A DNA stretch of 64,000 nt, taken from positions 14,580,129 through 14,644,128 of the forward strand of contig NC_052397.1 of NCBI RefSeq assembly GCF_009389715.1, read 5' to 3'. The notes below the pieces were generated by a model. That model worked only from the letters and a program-made list of their open reading frames with translations. It did not search any database and was not told where the DNA came from. Position numbers and translations under genes: made by a program. Each line of letters opens with the position of its first letter. Position 1 is the first letter of the stretch. This document shows positions 37,201 to 48,910 of the stretch, piece after piece. The stretch is from Phoenix dactylifera (Eukaryota; Streptophyta; Magnoliopsida; Arecales; Arecaceae).

Positions 37201-40133
37201 GAGTTCAAATGTGGCTCCTAGCATCCCCACCAAAGAAAAAATGAAAAAGAAAACAAGAAAGAAAAATTCATTCTGTTTTACAGCATATGTTTTACTGGCA
37301 CTTGGACTTGTTCTCATCTTGCTTAAGTGCATAAGCTTTATAACTTCGTACACATGCATGAGCATAGAATGTGTAGATGAATGTACTGAAATGATTAAAA
37401 GCAATGAAGTCCAGGCAGTTGTTTAAGTAATGCAATTGATAATCATGATACAGCTAAAATTCCACATCAATCTTAATCACTAGATACAAGCACATCTCCA
37501 TCAGCTAGATGCTGTATAACAACAAAGATATGCTGAAAATTTCATCTTTCTTTCATTCTAAATGAGCTAGAAAAAAGTTAGTGTAATGTGCTTTGGTGCT
37601 ATTTTCAGGTTGCTGGGGGCTGCTGGTATGTCCTTGCGATCCAACGTGTTGCCTCGTGCCTTCAACAGCAATGCCAGAAGAATAATAATTGTGATCTCAT
37701 GTCAATGGCCTGTTCCAAAGAAGCCTGTAAACTCCTTTCATTACCAGCTGGCATCGATGAATTATCTTGCATCAATAACCTGACATTTGTGGGAAATCAA
37801 AATCTCCATGCATGCTTAAATGTAGATGGACCATTTCAGTATGGTATATATGATGCAGCTCTTCCTGTCATATCCAGCAACTCACTTGCTGTTAAGATTC
37901 TTTACCCTATATTTTGGGGCCTTATGACTCTCAGGTACTTTTCTTTTCCACCTTTTTTCCAGAAGAATTGTGTCAAAAGGGCAAAGCAATTGCTATTTAC
38001 AGTTGCATTTCTCCCTGGTATGGCATATGGAATTCATACCTCACAAAACATTTCGCGTACTAGGTTTATGCTACTGCTAACAGAAATCTGTAGATTGTAA
38101 ATCTCTCCTCATACTTAAAGCAAAATGAAGAAGAAAGTAGAGATGTTGTGTGTTTAATTACTGCTACAATCTTTGTTTTGCTGCAGCACTTTTGGCAATA
38201 ATCTTGTTCCAACTAGTCAATGGCTGGAAGTGATATTCAGTATAGCAATAGTACTAAGTGGCCTCATGCTCTTTACTCTCTTGATTGGGAACATTCAGGT
38301 ACTCATAAATAATTTCTTTTTACTTGTTTATCCATGAGTTTGGACAGTACATACTTATAAATGAGACCCTCAAGTCCTAACAGCTATTGTTCATGCATAG
38401 ATCTTTCTGCATGCAGTCATGGCAAGGAGAAGAAAGATGCAGCTAAGGTTTCGAGACATGGAATGGTGGATGAAGCGAAGACAACTGCCCTCACGCTTGA
38501 GGCAGAGAGTACGACAGTATGAATGCCAGAGATGGGCCACGATGAGAGGGGAGGATGAAATGGAAATCATCAAGGACTTGCCAGATGGGCTAAGACGAGA
38601 CATCAGGCGCTATCTCTGCCTCGATCTCATTAAGCAGGTGCTCTTTAGGACTAGACTGCAGATCTTGTATATACACTTGTGAGGTAAAGGATGACACTTC
38701 TTATATATTAAGTATGTTCACAGGGATGTCGCATGGTTTGATTCCAAAAACTCTCAAACCATATTTCTGGTGATCACTTGAAAAATCTAAAGAAGAATAA
38801 AGGCTGTTAGAATAAATCAACATGAATGAATCAGGATAGAGGAGAAAATCAGCAAAGCAGAATGAAAGATAGGCTCAATTGTAGTGGCCAAGTTCGGTAA
38901 AACTGTGTGAATTAAAGGTGAGCACACTACAGAAAGATTAGTGTCAACAATCTGAGATCAAAGGTGGCAATGTACCAAGTGAATCTGGTATGTGGACTGC
39001 ATATTCTGAACGAACCTTTATCTGGTTTCGTATATTTCTTATTATCTATCTATTTTAGAATAATGAGTTTGACATTGGGTAGCCCTGACCAAAACCTTTG
39101 TAAGGTAAACAGATAAAATATAACATATCGAGATCAATTAGGATAGCCTATAGCAGAAGCCTTAGTAGGCAGATAAATAATCAAATGTAACACTGTTCTC
39201 CTCTTCTTTAATCAGCTAAGTTCAAAGCTCGAACAAAAATTCTAAACTAAACAAGAATGGGTGGCCCGAGCATTAGAAGATCGAAAATCCTAACAAAGGA
39301 AGAGCAATCCAAGCACTAATCAAAAGGAGTATACTGCATTTGCTTATGTCACTAGGATTCAGATAGCACTTGACGATTACATTATATGCTAGTAGCCTGA
39401 TTAGCTCAGAAATATTTGTTCTTCAGGTGCCTTTGTTCCATAGCCTGGATGATCTTATCCTCGATAACATATGCGACAGAGTTAAGCACCTTGTCTTCTC
39501 CAAGGAGGAAAAGGTATGTAAGACAAATACAAACTAATTATGTCATCATCTAGAAGAAGCTGATGTACAGTTTTAGCTGTTAATATTCTTAATAATGACT
39601 GCATTCTAGCATATCTCAATCCATCAATATTGGTCCAGATCATTAGAGAAGGAGATCCAGTGCAGCGAATGGTTTTTATCGTACAGGGGCACTTGCAAAG
39701 CAGTCAAAAATTCAGCAAAGGAATGGTGGCAAAATGCATGCTAGGCCCTGGAAACTTTCTGGGAGATGAGCTCCTTTCATGGTGCCTCCGTCGCCCATTT
39801 ATGAATCGGTTACCAGCTTCTTCAGCTACATTTGTTTGTGTTGAGCCAACAGAGGCCTTTGGATTAGATGCACACCACCTACTCTACATCACTGAGCACT
39901 TCAGGTACAAATTTGCAAATGATAGACTCAAGAGAACAGCAAGGTATTACTCGTCGAATTGGAGAACATGGGCAGCAGTTAACATTCAACTTGCATGGCG
40001 CCGTTACAAGGCCAAAACTAGAGGTGTGACGATTCAGCCATCAGAACTTGGTGACAGCGAATGCCGTCTTCGGCTTTTTGCAGCAATGTTCATGTCAATC
40101 CGACCTCATGATCACCTTGAGTTGTGTGGATAA
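28232..40133 (+). CDS. CNGC2: Cyclic nucleotide-gated ion channel, CNGC2/DND1 type, eight exons
   Basis: Plasma-membrane cation (calcium) channel; Arabidopsis CNGC2 (DND1) acts in immunity and calcium signalling. Exons: 28232-28347, 28438-29071, 30663-30878, 37609-37934, 38187-38298, 38401-38637, 39427-39513 and 39639-40133, all GT-AG, 740 residues. Exon 2 carries the CNGC2 signature GECYACTQAG and, later, YVSRESLVVGCGKLVWDPR. Exons 2-5 cover the six membrane segments. The pore triplet after LMTLSTF is G-N-N (434-436), where I recall A-N-D for Arabidopsis CNGC2. Exons 7-8 hold the cyclic-nucleotide-binding domain with FLGDELLSW (616-624), and the IQ motif is NIQLAW (691-696). The C terminus SIRPHDHLE is typical of the group. 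Intron 3 is 6.7 kb and contains a whole LTR element and a solo TRIM LTR. Exon 1 is less certain: its phase fits, but the N terminus is poorly conserved. Confidence 0.95.
29850..30358 (+). mobile_element. 5'-truncated LINE tail in CNGC2 intron 2
   Basis: Broken frames contain FRETNRTVDWIASFAAHH, the usual end of the plant LINE RNase H domain, followed by a poly(A) near 30343-30358. Stops and frameshifts make it a dead copy. It is in the same orientation as the host gene. Confidence 0.65.
30954..33367 (-). repeat. Full-length 3' LTR (left copy), 2414 bp
   Basis: The left end reads TATCACGCCCCGA where the other LTR has TGTCACGCCCCGA, so the usual terminal TG/CA is mutated here. The right end is TTTTTACA, as in the partner. 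It contains a 26-bp repeat array (31532-31687), CTT-rich and ATT microsatellites near 32540-32630, and a GC-rich block at 32230-33290 whose open frames look like by-products of composition. Confidence 0.88.
31532..31687. repeat. Six tandem 26-bp hairpin units
   Basis: Six units of exactly 26 bp follow each other. Each has a CCACG (or CTACG) arm and a matching CGTGG (or CGTAG) arm around an eight-base centre. When the second arm base changes from C to T, its partner changes from G to A (units 3 and 6). A/T versus G/C also vary together at unit positions 8 and 14 (units 2 and 4). Confidence 0.9.
35435..35619 (-). repeat. Internally deleted 5' LTR (right copy), 185 bp
   Basis: The first 45 bp match the start of the left LTR, and the remainder matches left-LTR sequence from 33231 onward. 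The junction sits in CGACCGGCC, which occurs at both breakpoints of the intact LTR (30990-30998 and 33222-33230). Confidence 0.9.
36181..36307 (-). mobile_element. Solo LTR of the TRIM family in CNGC2 intron 3
   Basis: On the minus strand it starts TGTGAGGACCCG and keeps the order of blocks of the TRIM LTRs near 42 kb (AAACCCAAATAA, then an AACCTTCCG-like block, then GAGGTC). It is flanked by TGTCC on both sides (36176-36180 and 36308-36312), a 5-bp target duplication. No internal region is present. Confidence 0.75.
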
Positions 40134-41976
40134 GGTCTCAGTTTTGAGCTGACACATTTCTGTGGGAAGGATTCATTTTGCTGCCGAGCAAAATAATTTC
40201 AAGAAGATGGATTTCATCTAGAAGCATGAGAGAGAGAGAGAGAGAACAGTTCTACCAGGAAAACTTTAATGAACAGATTACTTCTTTTAAGATGAGAAGA
40301 ATGGATTTTTTTTTTTGTAGTTTTCTGAAGGATAGAATTAATAAAGATCTTTGTTCTATAGAACTCAGCATTATGTGTTTCCATTCTATGGACAATTCAA
40401 TATGCTTGTGAGGGAGGCATCAGAGAGATTGTTTGCATGGCCCATCCTCTGAAGTGCTTGTATTCTAATAATAATCTTCAGAGTCGAAGGGGGTGTTTTC
40501 AAAACAGAGAAGGGATGTGGAGACATGATGTCCTACTGCAGGGTAAAAATTCAGAATCATGACACTTTGGCCCATGTTGTATTCTTTTAAAATACATTCA
40601 CTTCAGTCCAAAAAAACTCTCGCTGTTGAATAGAAATTCTCCTTCCAAATAAATTTTGCAGAAGCTGTCCAGCAAAACATCTTCCACTAATTTCTGAGTC
40701 CATTGAACATTGAACATTGAACATTGAACTTTTCTCAATATAGTTGTCATGATTTTTCTCTTCCATGAAACCCTTATTCAGGTTCTTTACAAGCTCATTT
40801 CAATGTGCCACGGTTCACAGGTTTAGAATAAGTCCTGAGAACCAGCATGTGGTCAAAAGAAAGATGAATGGCTTCTCTTCGCTGTTTCCTTAGTTATCCT
40901 CTTTCTGTTTTGATGCCTATATGATGAATGCCAACAAATTCGAAGCATTAGAGAGCATTTGTCTACTTACCCAACTAAGTTGAACACCTAAGTTTTCCAT
41001 GAAATTTGTTTTATCAAACATTTTTCTCATGGATAACAGAAAACCAGAAGCTATTAGAACTTGTAGCATTCTCTGAGCTTCATGCCTCCTTTTTATTTTT
41101 CAACTTCATATTTGAAAATACGCCCATCAAGAGAAGCCATTTCATAGAGTTCATACTTTAAGTTTGGGTTTAATGCATCTGCCATAGCTGAAGAATGCCA
41201 CTTATCACAAAAGGACCATCTAAAGCATTCGAATACAAAAATTACAGTTCTTAAAAATAACAATGTCACAAATAAAGGTATAGAATAAAGTATATATATT
41301 GAAGCAACAAAGAAGGAATCTGGAATAACAAAAAGATGGAAACTTAATTTCTCCACATGATCAAAACAACATCATAAAAAGAAAAAAAATGGCCTTATCC
41401 ACTGAGATTCCTGCTATTACTGAGTCTTTATGGGGTCCAATATGCATTGCCTTATCCCCACATACGGAGTGGCTGTTTTTGTATTTCAAACGCATGATAC
41501 TCGGATCATAATAGAGCAACCTAATTATTGTGTCAAGACTTGCTCTTTACCTTGGCTATTATTATATAAACCAAAATTTCCCTGAACTGCTTGATGTGAT
41601 TAGAATCAGCTGACTTCTTAATTAGATGGATTATTGATTACTAACATCTAACTCAATGTTCCAACTTAATAAAAAGTTGTGGTGACTCCAAATAGTTTCA
41701 TCTTTTATGTTTATAAAATATATAATTAAAGAAAGGTGGAGCTTGGGGTGCAAAGGTGAGATGTGTATTCCTTTGAGACAAAGAAAGGTGGAGCTTGGGG
41801 TGCTGAGGCATACCACGGGCAGCATACCTAGGGAGGGAGGAGGGAGAGACAGCAACTAGATCATATAAATTTGGAAACAGTAACGATCTTCTCTTAATTT
41901 GATGCGGTTTTATGAACTTCATCGTAGCTGTATATTGCTATGAATATTAGATGATTATGGTATAAGCTATTCGTTA

Positions 41977-42413
41977 TTAGAGAATCCGTGCAGGCATGTA
42001 TTTAGTCCCATATCGGTTATTCGTTAGGTAGATCTTATATACTTATACAGAATCAAGGAACCCAAACAATACCTTCCGGCTAGTCTTTTTGGGTGAAGTC
42101 CTAGATTGTTACAAATGGTATCAGAGTGACCCAGCTCATAGCCTATGTGGACTAGGAGACACTGTAGTATGGGTCTATTGGGGCTGACCACGGGTCAATC
42201 GTAGTGTTTATGATTAGATTTGAATGGATTTGAACCCTTAGCATGACGAGAACGTCAGGGCTTAAACGGGGGAAGTATGTGAGGACTCGTGCGGACGTGT
42301 ATTTAGTTCCATATCGGTTATTCGCTAGGTTGATCTTGTATACTTATATAAAATCAAGAAATCCAAATAATACCTTCTGGCTAGCTTTTTGGGTAAGGTC
42401 CTTAGTTGTTACA
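41977..42413 (+). mobile_element. TRIM retrotransposon, complete but without visible target duplication
   Basis: Two LTRs of 137 and 136 bp (41977-42113 and 42278-42413) flank a 164-bp interior. Directly after the first LTR is TGGTATCAGAG (42116-42126), an 11-base match to the tRNA-iMet primer site. Directly before the second is ACGGGGGAAG, a polypurine tract. The second LTR has intact TGT and ACA ends; the first has decayed to TTAGAGA at its start. The 5-bp flanks (CGTTA and GCTCA) do not match. Confidence 0.85.
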
Positions 42414-42439
42414 GCTCACGACTCATATGATAGTCTAGA

Positions 42440-43005
42440 CATATCCAAAAATTCTTCATGACGTTCTAGTGTGGCCCTGCTTGGACTAACTTAAAGTTCA
42501 AGCCGAGGAGACAAGAGGTGTCCGACCTCTGAGGTCGGCACCTCTCAACTTAGCTTAGCGACCTCAAATACTAATCCGAGCCGAGCATAATCCTCCCCAC
42601 AAGAGAAACAACTTAGTCTTTCAGCTTCAAAGGCACGTGCAATTCCACCACATGCTAGGTTGTTATAGCATATCTCCAAAGATGTTATGTCACATAAGCA
42701 GTGGCACCACTTTAAGTTCGTTGGGACACGATCCTAGAAGATTCAAGACCCTAGCTATAAACATGTTCAAAAGCCCTCTAGAAAAAGTGACGAAAAATTA
42801 TCTTAACCAAGGGAGACTCTATCTCTCCGTTCTCTTTTCTGCCTTCTCTGTTTCTACATAAAATCCTCTCTAGCTTATGCACCTGAGGATTCATTCGGAG
42901 CTAATCTGATGAGCTCTCACCCTTTTTTATTATCTCATAGGTCTAAGGAGGCGGTCCACCTTGATGTCCCAAGATCGGCAGCAATAGATACATTGGAGCT
43001 AGCAA
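42440..43005. mobile_element. Probable LTR fragment
   Basis: Contains GACCTCTGAGGTCGGCACC, CCGAGCCGAGC and GGCGGTCCACCTTGATGTCC, wording typical of the ends of larger plant LTRs. I could not define its ends or a target duplication. Confidence 0.35.
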
Positions 43006-43554
43006 TTTTTTTTTTTTATAGCTATATTCATTTCTCCTATTGACTCATATTTTTGAAAAAAGAGAGGGAAACCCGTCTATATTATAATTAGCCATGTTCC
43101 AGCACCGAGGGATGCACTATAAGTGAACATAAATAAATAAACAAATAAAGTATCCATCTACATCTTAGCAAGATTAGTTTTAAGGAGACAGGATTTTTAT
43201 TGGAAGGATAAATTTATGAAGCTGGGGCACTACTTAAGTGAAGTAGTTGCCTGCTAGCCAAAGAAATTCTTTGATTTCCACATACTAAGGGAGATAGATA
43301 AGGAAGTGGTATCTAAGATGGGACTGTTGCATAAAGGTCTTGGAGCATTGGAGTGGCTCCAGGCTGTAGCTCCCTCTGCCCCCATAGACAGATTTATATC
43401 GCTATCTATTGCGGTCGCAATAACTAGCTTTCGCCATCATAAATTACACCTCTTCCTCAAGTTCATTTTGAGAAGATTCCAATACACAGTGGCATGGAGA
43501 CCTTAAGTTCTGCCCCTCGATTCAAGGTAAAACTTTCTATTGCAATCACCTTAA

Positions 43555-43929
43555 TATAACAATCCAGAACCTCGCCCAAAATGGCTAGCCGATTGGTATT
43601 ATTTGGATTTCTTGATCCTGCACGGGTCTTTACATACTCCCCTCATTTAAGCCCTGACGTTCTTGTCAGGCTAAGAGTGCAAATCTATTCAAATCTAATT
43701 ACAAACACTATGATCGACTCGTGGTTAGCCTCAATGAATCCGTGCTGCAGTATCTCCTAGTCCACATAGGTTATGGGTCGGATCGCTTTATACTATTTGT
43801 AACAACCTAGGACCTCGTCCAAAATGACTAGCTGGAAGGTATTATTTGGGTTCTTTAATTCTGTATAAGTATTCAAGATCTACCAAGCAAATAACCGATG
43901 TAAAATACATGTGCGCATGGGTCTTCACA
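43555..43929 (-). mobile_element. TRIM retrotransposon, second copy, inverted
   Basis: Same family as 41977-42413 but on the minus strand, about 1.1 kb away. The right (5') LTR is 43798-43929; the left LTR (43555-43634) has lost its middle. The primer site has decayed to AATAGTATAAAG. Both sides carry CTTAA (43550-43554 and 43930-43934), a 5-bp target duplication. Confidence 0.85.
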
Positions 43930-45340
43930 CTTAATCTCAAGAAAAAAAAAAGCTTCTATACTTGCAGAAAAGCTGCTTGGTAGCAAAGCTTTTATTTAGA
44001 CCATGCTTACTTCTAATATGGATCTCTGCTGTTAGCAGCAAACGGCTTGGCCTTGTTATCTTGTCTTGCATGGCAAAACATCCTACATAGCTACATTGGC
44101 ATCCATTTACTCCAATAGTCAAATGTGGTGGAGCCCTCCTCCCATTTTAGTTGGGCATGGCTATGTTTACTATTTGGTTTTGTTCCTATTTTTTGTGCTG
44201 CAAAAAATATTTAACCTATCACAAACTCATTCATGTGCAAGAATATTTAACCTATCACATTTGATGGCTGCATAAGATGCCTCTCAAACTGACCTATATG
44301 TTGATTTGTAGCCACTTGTTGGGTTGGTGTTTTCTTTTTCCCCACTCCTTGAAGGCAGGACAAAATTCCACCCACTTCATCAGAGAAGGAAGTAACAACC
44401 CATATTCAAAACATCGACCAAGAATGGTAAAGGAAGGAGTGAAGACAAGGGAAAGAAGAGGTAGAAGATAATAGAGAAACAAGGTTGTTGAAGGAGTTCA
44501 AACACTGGGAAAATGACATGGTCCAAAAAGAGGCAGCAATAAACCACTCTTGTATCTTTCGGAACATATCAACAAGTAGCGACTACAAATATCTATCCAT
44601 CTATCTATCTATATAAAGAGATATCTGATCTGGTCAAAATTAGATAAAAAAGATCCCACATCAATAATCTAAACCATTTAATATAATCTATTATCTCTAA
44701 ATTGATTATACATTAATAATCAAATGATTTGGTAATTAGTAGCCTATAAAACAGCTAGACAGAAAAATACATTATTTTGTGTTATTTAAATAGTTCAATT
44801 TTTTAATCATTTGATGCATAAGCTAAGAGCCTCCAAAATATATAATTTAATATGTAAGTGGTTTAGATATAGCAGTCGACATCCAACAGCTTAAACTGTC
44901 GATATGAAACCCTTATTGTCCAATTTAAATTTGATCAAACTTAAATAAAGATTCATTGGAGTGTAGCCAAGTGAACAACATACATATTATATAAAAAATT
45001 GAAATTTTTCATCTTATTCATCTAACTAAAATAAAATAGAGTAAACGGCTCTGCAAAAAATATATAATAATTATAATATGCTAAATAAATTATGATATTA
45101 TGAAAGATAATAGTTAGGTTGGTTGTGAGGGCTGATTATTTTACTCTGGCATTATTTTTTTATGCATATAGTCGAGATTGACGTGGCATGAAATCCCAGA
45201 TCATCTGCCACCTGTCCTTGCCACATCAACTCTAAGAAGCGGTTGCCAGTTTGAAAGGAAGCACAGAGAATTATAAATATACGCTCACCGGCGGTGAGCG
45301 GAAGGCACAACACATCTACGTGGCAACGGGACGGAACAGG

Positions 45341-45559
45341 ACAAACGACGGCACCGTACTTATCTCAGTCGGCACCCTTCTCTCACCGTTAGATATAAAA
45401 CGGACGGTCCAGGACAAACGACGACACTGGACTTATCTCAGTCGGCGGCCTTATCTCACCGTTAGATATAAAACGGACGGTCCAGGACAAATGACGCCAC
45501 TGTGCTTATCTCAGTCGGCACCCTCATCTCACCGTTAGATATAAAACGGACGGTCCGGA
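45341..45559. promoter_or_regulatory. Triplicated 73-bp promoter unit upstream of the RING gene
   Basis: Three direct copies start at 45341, 45414 and 45487. Each contains CTTATCTCAGTCGG, CACCGTTAGATATAAAACG (a TATA-like ATATAAAA) and the near-palindrome GGACGGTCC. A CACGTG G-box core follows at about 45562. The copies end roughly 100 bp before the likely leader exon. The period is not a multiple of three, so the overlapping open frame is not repeated in phase and is unlikely to be coding. Confidence 0.8.
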
Positions 45560-45649
45560 CCACGTGTAGGATGTATCCGTCATTGAACGAAAGGATTGGT
45601 CTAATCCAGTAATTTCAAGTAACTTGGATTCTATAGGAGCGAAGAATCT

Positions 45650-45785
45650 CGCCTCGTCCGAGCCGTGAGAGAGAGAGGGAGGGGGGAGGAGAGAGATATG
45701 GAGGGGTGCCGGTCGCTTCCTCTCTCTTTCGTCCTTCTTCCACTCCTCTGGATCCCACGATCCCTTTGCTCGCGACCGCTAATTG
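45650..45785 (+). promoter_or_regulatory. Probable leader exon of the RING gene
   Basis: A GAGAGAGGGAGG-rich leader contains an ATG at about 45698 and ends in AATTG before donor GTAATATC at 45786. A leader intron of about 1.2 kb would follow; the acceptor is unclear, with candidates ending at 46937 and 47039. The leader ATG would be an upstream ORF. Confidence 0.5.
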
Positions 45786-47073
45786 GTAATATCACTATCT
45801 AATTTCAATCCTTTTGATATAGACTTGATTGGTGTGAAAAAAAGGCTATTTTTTTGGGTAAAATCTTGGTTTTTTTAGGGGTTTATTTAGAGAGTGAGAT
45901 CAATTCTGCACGAAAGGAGACTCTTTTACTGTTGATTTAGAGGTTAACGCCCCGATTTATTGTTTCTGGCGGCGTTTCTGGCGGATACCTCCTTTGCTCT
46001 CCCTGAATTTAGTGCTCTTCGTTGATGGATTTGACATGGAGTCTGGATCTCTTGGGGGTTTTTTTTCCATTTCCTGAATGTGTTTCTCTGGATCCTTTTG
46101 GTGTTTCTCTATGGATTTATCCTTAATTTTTTCGGATGTATGATGATCTGCACGAGCTTAATTGGATTCTGATTTTAAAATGTTTTTCCTTTCTTTTTTG
46201 TTTTTCGTTTATTGTTTCTGAACCGTTGGGATTTTTAATTAATCTTGTATGGTATATAATGTGAATTTAAAAAGTCTGTATTGCTTGACAAATTAAGTTG
46301 TAATTAGTGAATATTATCTGATCTTTCACTTGAAGATGATATATTGCCTAAAAACTTAAGTTGTAATCCGTAGAAATCTGTGAATCATGGGATATAGCCA
46401 ATGGTGTATTATGGTAATAAGCAATAGATTGGTTGATGGTAATAAGCAATAGTGGGTTAAATCTTATTTAGACTTGTGACCTTCCATCTGATGTTTTGCT
46501 GGTGACTGCTATCTAGCGTTTTTTTTGGATACATTGCTTTAAATGATACACCTTGCGGCACATTTTTGTTCCTTTTGTGCTGATCTCCATGCAATCATCT
46601 TCAACTTCATTTTCTTATTTTTCTCAGTTCATTTGGCATGAAGCTGGTTTCATATGCTGTATTGCATTGGATAGATTGTCCACAATACATTATGGCTCTT
46701 GCTATATATTTTTGTTTTGCTATAGAATGAAAACAATAAGATCAAACAAATGTATTCTTGCTTATATGCTATGTATGGTGTCTATATATATCCCTGTTAA
46801 TCACCTTCTTTGGCTTGTGCAAATAACAATTCTTTTGTATGTGATACCCATCTTAAGCTTGTTTGGTGGCGGATTCCTCTGTGAAATCTCACTATGGTAC
46901 CATCACTTACATCCCTTTACCTGCCTTTGTATTCCAGGTTTTGTTGTAGGGGATTTTGAGAATTTATATCAGATTTGAGATTGGATCTAGAGATCGTATC
47001 CATCTGTTGGTTTTTTGTTTATACTACACATTGACATAGTTGCCTAAGTTTGACATTCCATCAACCAATCGCA

Positions 47074-47862
47074 ATGTGGAGTTTTGCATCAAATGCCATC
47101 GCCGGAAGTTTAAGCCCAAAGAAGACCTACCAAAAATCAAGCGCATCCAATCTTGATTGCTCAGATGATGAGGTTTCTTCATGCACCAGCAGAGAAGAAG
47201 GTCTGGATTGTCCAATATGCTGCGAATCATTTAATATTGTCGAGAATGTGCCTTACGTTTTGTGGTGTGGCCATACCTTATGCAAGAATTGCGTCTTCGG
47301 ACTTCAGTGGGCTGTTGTTAAATTTCCAACTGTACCAATCCAGCTACCTTTCTTCATCTCCTGCCCATGGTGCAATCTTCTGTCATTTCGGCTGGTTTAC
47401 AAGGGTAATCTCACATTTCCCCGCAAAAACTACTTCCTACTCTGGATGTTAGAGAGCATGAATGGCAATAGAGTGAAGTCTCAGTCCTCAGTCTGTGGGG
47501 AGCACCATCTTGTCTGCCCTTCAAGTAATGCTTACCGCCATCACAGCGCACAAAGAGCTCCAAATATGCATGCAGAACACTCCCGTGCCGATCAGAATCA
47601 TGCTGGCCTAGTCAGTAACTACTTCAGTTCAGAGAGGATCCATGCTTCCCTACGTAAATCGCTTGCGTTCTTTGTTCGCGTAACTGCTAAGTTCCCACTC
47701 ATAATCATCTTTCTTCTCATAGTCCTGTATGCCATCCCTGCTAGTGCTGCCATTTTAGCCCTGTACATCCTTGTCACTGTCCTGTTTGCATTACCATCCT
47801 TTTTCATACTATATTTTGCATTTCCTAGCTTGGATTGGCTTGTCAAAGAGATCTTTACCTAG
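47074..47862 (+). CDS. RING-HC protein with C-terminal membrane segments
   Basis: Likely an E3 ubiquitin ligase anchored in a membrane. A single coding exon gives 262 residues. The RING has eight metal ligands in C3HC4 order: C46, C49, C65, H67, C70, C73, C97 and C100. The 23-residue gap before the last pair is long for a classical RING. Two or three hydrophobic segments fill residues 208-250, with a short charged tail. The middle is polar and His-rich. The start is the ATG at 47074, the first in frame; the frame is open a little further upstream but without ATG. I recognise a plant RING family of this layout but cannot name a specific member, and no substrate is implied by the neighbours. 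Its upstream region carries the triplicated 73-bp unit. Confidence 0.85.
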   Translation: MWSFASNAIAGSLSPKKTYQKSSASNLDCSDDEVSSCTSREEGLDCPICCESFNIVENVPYVLWCGHTLCKNCVFGLQWAVVKFPTVPIQLPFFISCPWCNLLSFRLVYKGNLTFPRKNYFLLWMLESMNGNRVKSQSSVCGEHHLVCPSSNAYRHHSAQRAPNMHAEHSRADQNHAGLVSNYFSSERIHASLRKSLAFFVRVTAKFPLIIIFLLIVLYAIPASAAILALYILVTVLFALPSFFILYFAFPSLDWLVKEIFT

Positions 47863-48597
47863 TGGTTTCTCCTTCCATCCAAACCAGAGCTAGAGGTTGA
47901 CAGGGTTATTAGCCAGTGAAGCGCATGGAATATATTCATTGTCATGCAGGTTTCCTCTGCAATGATGTACAAAATAGTCATCTGGTGCATGGTCAGGTGC
48001 TCAATGTATGTTGTTTTGGACAACTAGTTACTGGTTACTCCATGTTGTGTTGCCCATAGATCGGTTGGAGCTTGGTGAGTAATACATGTCATTCAAGGTA
48101 TTGGCATCATGTTTGACTGAGGGATCAGTTACTTTTTTCTTTTCCTCCACCTTTGGGAATCAAATGTGGTCATCTTGATGGAAAAAGCCCTTGAATCATT
48201 TGTCTGTTCCAGTTATTGGGCTATTGTGCATGACAGTGCTTTCTTGATTCATGGCTTGTGATTGTTGATTGTACTGGTGGTCTATGTATGATATATCTAG
48301 TTCCTTTTTGAGTATATGTATGGCTATTTTTGTTTGGGTTTAATTTTTCTCCTTGATATGGTTCTTATCTCTCCTTTTGGATTTCTTGGGTATGATGAGT
48401 TCAGCATGAAACTATAGACACTTCCACTATGATCTGCTAAGCGATGGTGGTCACATTTTTAAATTATGATGCTTATGTTTTTAGTCAACAAATGGTAGGA
48501 AAAACAATCTATTACTGCTTGTTGTTGAGTTTTGGGCGCTCTATCATGCTGTGCAATGTATCCAACTGCACTCTGATCATCCTTCTAGTAGATTTTT

Positions 48598-48910
48598 AGG
48601 GTGCATTTGATTCGCGATCTAAATCGGAACCGGAATGGATTAAAATAAGAATTATAATGATTATATTTCTCGACATATTTGATCCGTGTCTGAAATTGAA
48701 ATCAGAATGACTAATTATAGTATTTTTAGAAAACCAATTAAATAGAATAGTATTTTTGAAAAAAAAAATTCTTAAAGTAAAGCTAGTAGAATGGATTTTG
48801 AATATTGTGGGGAGAGCCAGGATTAGCTTTTTCGAAGATTGGGGCATTCTCATTTCAGAGGAAATGAGAATGAGAATAGAACTCACGCTAATCAAACAGC
48901 TGGAGTGGAT
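48598..48910. mobile_element. MITE-like remnant
   Basis: The left end has CATTTGATTCGCG and the right end, inverted, has TGTTTGATTAGCG; inverted GGAATG/CATTC blocks follow. Ends are imperfect and no firm target duplication is visible. Confidence 0.35.

Larger units (their letters stand above)
40134..45650. other. Spacer between CNGC2 and the RING-protein gene
   Basis: Contains the CNGC2 3' UTR (start of the region), two TRIM copies, a probable LTR remnant at about 42440-43005, a (TATC)n tract near 44595-44612, and AT-rich filler. No gene recognised. Confidence 0.55.

Noticed and set aside
45251-45538. 95-codon frame over the 73-bp repeats
   Set aside because: The period is not a multiple of three and the frame matches no family, so it is best explained as promoter repeat.
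46553-46978. 141-codon hydrophobic frame in the RING gene leader intron
   Set aside because: It has no ATG at the start that fits, no recognised domain, and lies between a leader donor and the RING start.
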